The notes beneath the pieces are model-generated. The model searched no databases, had not been told where the DNA came from, and saw only the letters and a list, made by a program, of their open reading frames with translations. A DNA stretch of 13,033 bases from an uncultured Pseudomonadota bacterium (lineage in GTDB: Bacteria; Desulfobacterota_B; Binatia; UBA9968), in the NCBI GenBank assembly GCA_946478635.1, contig CAMLCX010000086.1, positions 1 through 13,033 on the forward strand, in the 5' to 3' direction. Both the position numbers and the translations under genes were made by a program. Below are positions 6,519-12,438 of the stretch, piece by piece (within the stretch, counting starts at the first letter, position 1; the number at the start of each line of letters is the position of its first letter).

Positions 6519-7961
6519 GTGCGGTTAAGTTTATTTTCTCGCCTGACTATCGGCTATTTGGCGATCTTTCTGATCGTTGCGCTGGCCAGCGGCTACGCGG
6601 TTCTCAAGCTACGGGACTTTCGCGATCTGACCGAGTCCATTCTCAGGGTGGATACCCGCCTTCTTGATCACGAAAAAACGCTCGCCGATCTCCTGCTGGC
6701 GCAGAGTCGAGCCGAGCAAAAATTTTCGATCACCAGAGACGAAGTTTGGTACCTGCAATTCGAGCGGCTGAAAATTGATTTTGAAGCCAGACTGCAAAGC
6801 GCGGTCGATTTGCAGGATCGTGCGGCGAGTCCGGTCTTGCAGCAGATCGCCAACGCTTACCGAAGTTACGACGAGCTCGTGGCTGACGAGACCCGCTTGG
6901 TTCGGGCCAAAAAAACGTACCCCCAGGCGCAGTACAAACAGGATAAGGACGCGTTGATCGATTCGATTTTGTCCGCGCTTGAAAAAATTCGTACGAATCA
7001 ACAGCGGTTGACTTACGCCAAGGTGACCGATCTTGCGGCGGCGGCCGACCAGGCGGCGGAATTCGCCGGGTTGATTTCGGTGACGTGCCTGCTCGCGATC
7101 GTCCTGATGACGCTTTTTATCACCAAAAGCATCACCCGCCCTATCGATTTACTGAAAAACAAGACTCGGGAGATCGCCAGGGGAAATTTCGAAGGAAAGC
7201 TGCTGGTGCGTTCGCCGCCGGAAATCGGCGAGTTGGCGGCGGCCATCAACTCGATGTGCGAAAAGTTGCACGAGCTCGATCGGTTGAAAGCGGATTTTTT
7301 TGCTTCCATGTCGCATGAACTGCGCACGCCATTAACTTCAATCAAGGAGGGTACCGGTTTATTGCTGGAGGGCGTTGGCGGTGAAATCACCGACAAGCAA
7401 CGCAAGCTCTTAGACATACTTGCCGAAGAGAGTAATCGCCTGATCGATCTGGTCAATTCGCTGCTCGATCTTTCCAAGATGGAAGCCGGCATGATGTCCT
7501 ACGACTTCGAGATGACTCACGTGGATGTGTTGATTAAACGCGCTCTCTCGGAAATCACGCCTTTGGTGGAGACAAAAGAAATCGCCCTGGAGAACGACGT
7601 CGACGCGGCGGTGCCGCCGGTGAGAGTGGATCCCGAGCGCATCCTGCAAGTCATGCGTAATCTGCTCGGCAATGCGGTCAAGTTTACACCCAAGGGCGGG
7701 CTTGTGCGCATCGCGGCTCAGCCGTCGAATGGCAAAGTTGCGATATCCGTGAAAGACTCGGGACCGGGAATTGCGCCGGAGAGCTTGAATTCGATTTTTG
7801 AAAAATTTAACCAGGGAAGTCGTCAGACGCCTTATCTCCGGCAAGGCACAGGACTCGGTTTGACGATTGCCAAAAGTATCGTCACAGCACACGGCGGAAA
7901 AATATGGGCCGAGAGCGAACCAGGAAAGGGCAGCACTTTTATTTTTGTCTTGCCCTGTTAG
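6519..7961 (+). CDS. glrK: GlrK/QseE-like membrane sensor histidine kinase
   Basis: 480 residues (E. coli GlrK is about 475). Membrane segment 1 is at about 11-29 and segment 2 at about 183-203. Between them is an all-helical periplasmic domain with no cysteines. A HAMP linker begins SITRPIDLLKNKTREIARGN (204-223). The kinase core has an H-box FASMSHELRTPLTS with His266, N-box RNLLGNAVKFT (Asn385), DSGPG (413-417) and GTGLGL (443-448), so it should be active. The start is GTG, with GGGGA 10 nt upstream. The gene order kinase, lipoprotein, sigma54 regulator matches glrK-qseG-glrR of enterobacteria, which is why I use that symbol; the signal sensed is unknown. Its last 58 nt overlap the lipoprotein gene. 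Confidence 0.85.
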   Translation: MRLSLFSRLTIGYLAIFLIVALASGYAVLKLRDFRDLTESILRVDTRLLDHEKTLADLLLAQSRAEQKFSITRDEVWYLQFERLKIDFEARLQSAVDLQDRAASPVLQQIANAYRSYDELVADETRLVRAKKTYPQAQYKQDKDALIDSILSALEKIRTNQQRLTYAKVTDLAAAADQAAEFAGLISVTCLLAIVLMTLFITKSITRPIDLLKNKTREIARGNFEGKLLVRSPPEIGELAAAINSMCEKLHELDRLKADFFASMSHELRTPLTSIKEGTGLLLEGVGGEITDKQRKLLDILAEESNRLIDLVNSLLDLSKMEAGMMSYDFEMTHVDVLIKRALSEITPLVETKEIALENDVDAAVPPVRVDPERILQVMRNLLGNAVKFTPKGGLVRIAAQPSNGKVAISVKDSGPGIAPESLNSIFEKFNQGSRQTPYLRQGTGLGLTIAKSIVTAHGGKIWAESEPGKGSTFIFVLPC

Positions 7962-8512
7962 TATGGCTATCCGGTTGTAGCCTGTCGCAAGAATCGATTC
8001 GGCGGCGCGATATGCGGGATGCGCTCGAAGCCGGCAATCGACTGCTCAGCGAAGGCGACTTCGAGCGGTCCCTGCGCGTATTTGAGAGCGTCGCAGCGAT
8101 GGCCGGCGAACGACCGCCGGCCGACGCCGCGGTGTATAAAACCGGGTTAGTCTATGCGCACCCGAAGAATCCGACGAGGGATTTGCACAAGGCCATGACG
8201 GCGTTCTCTCAAGTCGCTTCTTCATATCCGGCCAGTGTTTGGGGAGAGCAAGCCAAGGTTTGGATCGAGGTTCTCAAAGAGACGGAAGACTCGAAGAAAG
8301 AAATCGTGCAGTCACGCGAAGCAGTAGAGAAGTCACGGCTCGAGTTGGAAAAAAACCACCAAGCGCTCGAGAAGTCGAGGCAAGAAATAGAAAAATCCCG
8401 CCTTGAGCTTGACAGAACCCGGCAGGAGATAGAAAAGACCAAGCAGGTCATCGAAAAATCCAAACAAGTGGATATTGAAATCGATCAAAAACGGCGCGAC
8501 CGCGACAGATAA
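7904..8512 (+). CDS. QseG-like outer-membrane lipoprotein with heptad-repeat coiled coil
   Basis: 202 residues. Signal peptide: basic n-region MGRERTRKG, hydrophobic core FYFCLALLVWL, lipobox LSGC, so Cys25 would be lipidated. Ser at +2 favours the outer membrane. Residues 35-125 are helical and TPR-like (DALEAGNRLLSEGDFERSLR), resembling the helical repeats of QseG and BamD. Residues 137-192 are eight consecutive seven-residue units of the type SRxExEK, a long charged coiled coil. The protein has no obvious catalytic site. It is sandwiched between the kinase and the regulator, 6 nt before the latter, exactly where enterobacteria place qseG, whose product controls the kinase. The start at 7904 lies inside the kinase gene but is the only one that gives a full signal peptide. 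Orthology to QseG rests on position and architecture rather than on sequence I can align. Confidence 0.8.
   Translation: MGRERTRKGQHFYFCLALLVWLSGCSLSQESIRRRDMRDALEAGNRLLSEGDFERSLRVFESVAAMAGERPPADAAVYKTGLVYAHPKNPTRDLHKAMTAFSQVASSYPASVWGEQAKVWIEVLKETEDSKKEIVQSREAVEKSRLELEKNHQALEKSRQEIEKSRLELDRTRQEIEKTKQVIEKSKQVDIEIDQKRRDRDR
8312..8479 (+). repeat. Eight in-frame 21-nt units encoding a heptad array
   Basis: The units encode SREAVEK, SRLELEK, NHQALEK, SRQEIEK, SRLELDR, TRQEIEK, TKQVIEK and SKQVDIE without interruption. Codons differ between units (for example TCA, TCG and TCC for the first Ser; CGC, CGG and AGG for Arg), so the repeat is conserved in protein rather than in DNA. This points to old duplication kept by selection for the coiled coil. 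Confidence 0.9.
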
Positions 8513-8518
8513 CACATT

Positions 8519-9943
8519 ATGGCAAAAGGTCAAATTCTAGTTGTTGATGATAACCCCAATCTTCTGGAGCTGATCCGTATGCGGCTCGAGTCGGCCGAAT
8601 ATGATGTGATGGCCACCGGCGATGAGGCGGAAGCCGTTAACGCGATCAGGGAGAAAAACTTTGATCTCTGTATTGTCGACCTGATGCTCGCCAACGGCGA
8701 CGGGCTCACATTGATGGACGAGTTTCGCGGCATCAACCCCGATGTGCCGACGATCATCCTGACGGCGCACGGCAGTATCGAGAGCGCCGTTGAGGCCATG
8801 CGCCGCGGCGCTTACAGCTATCTGACCAAACCCTTTGAACCCACGGATTTGCTGCTTCAAATCGATCGCGCGCTTGAAACTCGCAAGCTCAATCACGAAA
8901 TCAAGCGGCTCAAGGACATCATCCATGAGCGCTTCGATTTTGCCAACATCATCGCGCGGAGTGGCAAGATGCGCGCTGTTCTCGACGTGGTGGCGCGCAT
9001 TGCCAAGCTCGACTCCACGGTGCATATCCACGGCGAAAGCGGCACCGGAAAAGAACTCATCGCGAAGGCCATTCATCTGGCAAGCGACCGCAAAGACAAG
9101 CCGTTTGTTGCTTTGAATTGCGCGGCGCTGCCCGAGTCGTTGCTCGAAAGCGAGTTGTTCGGCCATGAAAAAGGCGCGTTTACGGGGGCCGTGAGGAGCA
9201 CGCGCGGACTATTCACTCAAGCCCATGGCGGCACGCTATTTTTGGACGAGATCGGAGATATGCCGCGCGCCACTCAGTCCAAACTTTTGCGCGTCTTGCA
9301 GGAGCGGCAGTTTTACCCCGTGGGAAGCGAGGTATCGGTTGAGGTCGATGTGCGGGTTATTGTCGCGACTAACAAGGATCTGGAAGAGCAGGTGCGCAAA
9401 GGACAATTCCGCGACGATCTGTTTTACCGAATTCATGTGATTCCGGTCTTGTTGCCGCCGTTGCGCGAGCGCAAGGATGACATTGTGCCGCTGTTGGAGC
9501 ATTTCTTAAAGAAATATAGCCGGCATATGAAAAAAGAAGTGAAGGGTGTGACACCCGAGGCTTTGCGCAAGCTGATGCTACATGACTGGCCCGGCAACGT
9601 GCGCGAACTCGAAAACACGATCGAGTATGCGGTTGCGATGACGCAGAGCGATATGGTGACCGAGGATTACATGCTGCAAGGCAAGAGCCTAACGACCGAG
9701 CGGGCGTCGAATTTTCCGGCCGAGCCGGTGGAGGAGCCGAGCGGCGGGTTGAGACCGCTCAAGGACGCTCGTGACGCTTTCGAGCGTGATTACCTCATTC
9801 AGGTATTGTCGATGACCGAAGGCAACGTGAGCCAAGCCGCGAAGCTGGCTGGAAAGTACCGCGCGGACTTTTACGACCTTCTGAAAAAGCACGAATTAAA
9901 GGCCCACGAATTTAAGAAGGCCAAACCCGGGCTCCCGAACTAG
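8519..9943 (+). CDS. glrR: GlrR/QseF-like sigma54-dependent response regulator (NtrC family)
   Basis: 474 residues in three domains. The receiver (about 4-118) has Asp10/Asp11, phosphoacceptor Asp54 in CIVDLM, Thr82 in ILTAHGS and Lys104 in LTKPF. The AAA+ domain (about 140-375) has Walker A GESGTGKE (172-179), the sigma54-contact loop GAFTGA (219-224) and Walker B GGTLFLDE (237-244). The C-terminal Fis-type helix-turn-helix ends GNVSQAAKLAGKYRADFYDL followed by LKKHEL, closely resembling the end of E. coli GlrR. With GAFTGA intact it should open sigma54 promoters. It begins 6 nt after the lipoprotein stop and is evidently co-transcribed with it and the kinase. In enterobacteria GlrR drives glmY and envelope genes; a candidate target lies directly downstream here. 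Confidence 0.93.
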   Translation: MAKGQILVVDDNPNLLELIRMRLESAEYDVMATGDEAEAVNAIREKNFDLCIVDLMLANGDGLTLMDEFRGINPDVPTIILTAHGSIESAVEAMRRGAYSYLTKPFEPTDLLLQIDRALETRKLNHEIKRLKDIIHERFDFANIIARSGKMRAVLDVVARIAKLDSTVHIHGESGTGKELIAKAIHLASDRKDKPFVALNCAALPESLLESELFGHEKGAFTGAVRSTRGLFTQAHGGTLFLDEIGDMPRATQSKLLRVLQERQFYPVGSEVSVEVDVRVIVATNKDLEEQVRKGQFRDDLFYRIHVIPVLLPPLRERKDDIVPLLEHFLKKYSRHMKKEVKGVTPEALRKLMLHDWPGNVRELENTIEYAVAMTQSDMVTEDYMLQGKSLTTERASNFPAEPVEEPSGGLRPLKDARDAFERDYLIQVLSMTEGNVSQAAKLAGKYRADFYDLLKKHELKAHEFKKAKPGLPN

Positions 9944-9968
9944 GGCGGCCCTAACCTCGCCCTAACCT
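9941..9968. repeat. Palindrome TAGGGC-G-GCCCTA running into a tandem GCCCTAACCT pair
   Basis: TAGGGC (9941-9946) and GCCCTA (9948-9953) form a perfect 13-bp palindrome around one G and include the TAG stop of the regulator gene. GCCCTAACCT occurs twice (9948-9957 and 9959-9968) with an 11-nt period, about one helical turn. This looks like a possible protein-binding site, but the role is unknown. Confidence 0.45.
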
Positions 9969-10005
9969 AATGACGTTCGCGTAAACGATCCTTAGTCTTT
10001 TTTTT
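9967..10005 (+). terminator. Weak candidate terminator after the sigma54 regulator gene
   Basis: Eight T (9998-10005) follow a poor hairpin: CTAA (9967-9970) with TTAG (9992-9995), and inside it CGTT with AACG around a CGCGTA loop. The T run is good but the stem is interrupted, so I am unsure. Confidence 0.3.
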
Positions 10006-10112
10006 GGTAATCGAGCACCTCAATCGGATGAAGCGCTCAGGTGGCTGACTTCGCCTTTTCGTGCAGGGATTAACCTCCAACCTTATTTGCCCATCGCTAA
10101 ATAATTGAACAA

Positions 10113-10139
10113 TGTCGAGCACGTAGGAATGCATCGACA
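10113..10139. promoter_or_regulatory. Inverted repeat TGTCGA-N15-TCGACA, possible activator binding site
   Basis: Perfect 6-bp arms at 10113-10118 and 10134-10139. The outer TGTC and GACA match the half-sites reported for enterobacterial GlrR (TGTC-N10-GACA), but here they are 19 nt apart instead of 10, which is about one helical turn more. The centre lies about 52 nt before the predicted sigma54 start, close for an enhancer. This is inference only. Confidence 0.35.
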
Positions 10140-10151
10140 CGGATTCATTTG

Positions 10152-10167
10152 CGGAATGGGGATTGCT
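10152..10167 (+). promoter_or_regulatory. Candidate sigma54 (-24/-12) promoter
   Basis: CGGAATGGGGATTGCT carries GG (10153-10154) and GC (10165-10166) with the required 10 nt between them and a perfect TTGCT -12 element. The -24 element (CGGAAT against TGGCAC) matches only at GG and one A. The start would be near 10178, which leaves GAGGGG (10183-10188) and the ATG at 10198 correctly inside the mRNA. Confidence 0.5.
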
Positions 10168-10197
10168 TTCTACTAATCCTTTGAGGGGATCAAACGG

Positions 10198-10575
10198 ATG
10201 GCACGGCGCGGCGAGTCGGTTCTGGTTGTCGAGGACGACGAAGGTTTAGCTCAGGTGATTGCGATGGCGCTCCGCTCGGAAGGCTTCGAAACTCAGACGG
10301 CCCGCGATGGGCTCGACGGATGCACCAGCTATTTTCGTCATCCCACCGATTGGGTTGTGACCGATATCCAAATGCCGCAATTGGATGGCATCGCCATGAT
10401 GGAGTGTATTCGAACATTCCAGCCGCAAGTCAGAACCGTCTATATGAGCGGAGCGGTCGAGGAGTATCGAACATTGCTGGAACGCGAGATTGAGCAATAT
10501 GCCGCCGCAGTTTTACCCAAGCCCTTTTCGTGCAGCAATTTAATCAAACAATTAACGAGTCACACGAGAGCTTGA
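10198..10575 (+). CDS. Stand-alone receiver-domain response regulator (CheY-like)
   Basis: 125 residues and only a receiver domain, with no output domain. The phosphorylation site is intact: acidic pair Asp13/Asp14 after SVLVVE, phosphoacceptor Asp56 in VVTDIQMPQLDG, Ser84 in VYMSG, and Lys108 in VLPKPF. It should therefore accept phosphate and act by protein contact or as a phosphate sink. GAGGGG 9 nt before the ATG supports the start. A candidate sigma54 promoter lies directly upstream, and the lipoprotein gene follows after 19 nt. Its kinase is unknown; the membrane kinase at 6519 is the nearest intact candidate, and the GAF kinase-like gene at 11166 is the nearest downstream. Cytosolic. 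Confidence 0.9.
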   Translation: MARRGESVLVVEDDEGLAQVIAMALRSEGFETQTARDGLDGCTSYFRHPTDWVVTDIQMPQLDGIAMMECIRTFQPQVRTVYMSGAVEEYRTLLEREIEQYAAAVLPKPFSCSNLIKQLTSHTRA

Positions 10576-10594
10576 TTGCCCGAGAGGAGTAACC

Positions 10595-10933
10595 ATGGCG
10601 CGAACACTGATGGTTCGTATGGCATTGATGTGCTTGATCGTTGTCGCAGGATGCTCTTCACCGATTACCACTCGTGAACAAGGAGGCCTGATCGGCGCCG
10701 GCTTGGGGGCCGGAACAGGGGCAATTATCGGCAGCACGGTCGGGCATGCGGCCGTTGGGGCGCTGGTTGGTGGCCCGGTCGGATTGATTGCCGGAGCTTT
10801 AATTGGTGACCACTTGATGGGACAGGAACGGAGACAGGGAGAGCAATCGATCCAAAGCGACGAGAACCAGCGCGAAATTGAACGGTTGCGCCGGGAAAAC
10901 CAAAGGCTCAGAGAGGAACGCTTGGAAAGGTAA
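10595..10933 (+). CDS. Glycine-zipper lipoprotein with C-terminal coiled coil
   Basis: 112 residues. The signal peptide MARTLMVRMALMCLIVVAGC ends in the lipobox VAGC, so Cys20 would be lipidated; Ser at +2 suggests the outer membrane. Residues about 30-71 are a glycine zipper (GGLIGAGLGAGTGAIIGSTV and on to VGALVGG, LIAGALIG), two hydrophobic hairpin-forming stretches as in SlyB/OsmB-type envelope proteins. Residues 85-112 are a highly charged helix (EIERLRRENQRLREERLER), probably a short coiled coil. AGGAG 5 nt before the ATG is a strong ribosome site. Only 19 nt separate it from the receiver gene, so one mRNA is likely. Glycine-zipper lipoproteins are often stress-induced; the exact role is unknown. 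Confidence 0.88.
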   Translation: MARTLMVRMALMCLIVVAGCSSPITTREQGGLIGAGLGAGTGAIIGSTVGHAAVGALVGGPVGLIAGALIGDHLMGQERRQGEQSIQSDENQREIERLRRENQRLREERLER

Positions 10934-11165
10934 TAGGGTATTCTAAGGCCTTACGCCAAAACCCGCCGGACAAACCTTCATAAGTGTAGGGATTTGGCGT
11001 CACATCGTTAAATGAACTCGCCTGGAATTCCTAGTAAACTCAGGATCTGCGGAGGATTCACGGATAATCTCAGGATGGTATGAAATTTGATGCTATCGAA
11101 GAATTGTGAATTTTCCGAGAGCCTATACCGAGGATAAGGATCGCCCTGGAAGGGAATGTGATTAC
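10934..11165. other. Intergenic region with an interrupted inverted repeat
   Basis: About 230 nt without a convincing gene. It holds the inverted repeat ACGCCAAA (10953-10960) / TTTGGCGT (10993-11000), with inner CCC/GGG pairs (10962-10964 / 10989-10991). No T run follows, so it is not a typical terminator; it may be an operator or an RNA stem. The last 60 nt are an upstream extension of the next reading frame with atypical codons. No clear promoter was found. Confidence 0.4.
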
Positions 11166-12377
11166 GTGAAAAGCATGATTCCGAGCCTAACCGGGCCAAA
11201 GCCATCCTCGGCAGATTGGGAACTATTCCTTGGGATGTGGGAGCGAGCCAATCTAGTCCGCACGTTTTTTTGGACGCAACGGATAAACGACGAAAAGATT
11301 CTACTGACCCATTTTTTACCTCGGCTACGGCGCTTCTTCGGCGTCGATGTTTGTTTCGGCGCATTGAGGGTGAGTGAAGAAACGATTGTCGAAGTTGGGG
11401 TGCCGGAAGCAGGTCTCCGCCAGTTGCCTCCGGAGTTTGCGCGCCGCTGTTTGGAGTCAATGGCAAAGTCACAGGCCCCGGTTTCTTGGAATGAAGCGGG
11501 GATCGGGCTTGGGTTTCGTAGCACGGTGTTGGTACCGCTGCGAGCGCCCATGGGCCCGTCTTTCGGTTTCCTAATGCTCGGTCATGCGCGAGCGCGTACT
11601 TACTCGGCGATTGAACTGTTTGTGCTCCAAACCTTGGCCGGTGAATTGAGTTGGGTGGTACGTGATTTGGCGGCGCGAAATATTGGCCAGCAAAAACTCG
11701 CCGCTGCATCGCATGATATCAAGAACGCGCTGCAGGTCATCGTCGGCAATACCGAGCTTCTTCGCGAGACAATCAAAGATCATTCCAGCAGTGAGCGCGA
11801 TAAGTATCTTGAGGGTATCGAAGTGGCGGTACAACAAATTACCGAGCGCGTGCGTATTCTCCCCGATTTTTCGTCAACGGGACGCGGCGCGCCGCGTCCT
11901 GCCGGGGACACATTCGCCGAGATCGCCTCAATGGTCACACAATCCATCGCTTCCTGTGGCGCGGCCAAGGAGCGCGGCATCGATATTGAAGTGGTCTATG
12001 CACCCGAAGTGCCGGGCCATGAGACGGTGATTCCCGAGAATGTGAAACTCCTGTTGGGTGCGTTGGTCGACAATGCAGCGATGGCGACGCGAAACGAGAC
12101 GGTACGGGTTAGCGTGCGGCGCGACAACGACGACTTGGAAGTGGTTCTCAAAGGGGTGAGTTCGAACCGCGTGGCCGATGGTCTAAAGTCCGTGTTTGAG
12201 GTTGCGTCGCGATCGGAGGACGCGCGCGATGAAAGCGGTGTCGCGATAGCGCGAATGCGCGAATATTTAGACAATGCCGGAGGTGATGTTTATTTGAAGA
12301 GCCGTCCCGGTGACTCCGCGGAATTTGTCGTACGATTGCCAATCGACAATCGCGAGCACGCCGGTCGGTCAAATTGA
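11166..12377 (+). CDS. GAF-domain histidine-kinase-like protein with eroded ATP-binding domain
   Basis: 403 residues from GTG 11166, which has GGAAGGGA about 10 nt upstream. The frame is open back to GTG 11106, adding 20 residues with rarer codons (AGA, CCT, AGG) and no ribosome site. Soluble, with no signal peptide or membrane helix. Residues about 36-170 resemble a GAF sensor domain (FLPRLRRFFGVDVCFGALRV, then VLVPLRAP and GFLMLGHARARTYS). An H-box follows, AAASHDIKNALQVIVGNTEL, with His183. The C-terminal domain keeps an N-box-like LLLGALVDNAAMAT (Asn303) and a weak G2-like SGVAIARMREYLDNAGG (357-373). The DxGxG box is missing: the equivalent stretch reads VVLKGVSSNRVADGLKSVFE. It may bind no ATP and act as a scaffold or phosphotransfer-type protein. 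The receiver gene upstream is a possible partner. Confidence 0.8.
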   Translation: MKSMIPSLTGPKPSSADWELFLGMWERANLVRTFFWTQRINDEKILLTHFLPRLRRFFGVDVCFGALRVSEETIVEVGVPEAGLRQLPPEFARRCLESMAKSQAPVSWNEAGIGLGFRSTVLVPLRAPMGPSFGFLMLGHARARTYSAIELFVLQTLAGELSWVVRDLAARNIGQQKLAAASHDIKNALQVIVGNTELLRETIKDHSSSERDKYLEGIEVAVQQITERVRILPDFSSTGRGAPRPAGDTFAEIASMVTQSIASCGAAKERGIDIEVVYAPEVPGHETVIPENVKLLLGALVDNAAMATRNETVRVSVRRDNDDLEVVLKGVSSNRVADGLKSVFEVASRSEDARDESGVAIARMREYLDNAGGDVYLKSRPGDSAEFVVRLPIDNREHAGRSN

Positions 12378-12438
12378 GAAACGATTTGTTCAGTGAGGCT
12401 ATAACAAAGGCATTAACAACTAACTGTCAGGAGGGACT

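Noticed and set aside
8209..8463. Minus-strand frame with a periodic Ser/Phe/Cys pattern
   Set aside because: The periodicity is simply the complement of the heptad array on the plus strand.
9948..9968. Telomere-like CCCTAA repeats
   Set aside because: There are only two copies, 11 nt apart, in an ordinary bacterial intergenic region; the resemblance is coincidental.
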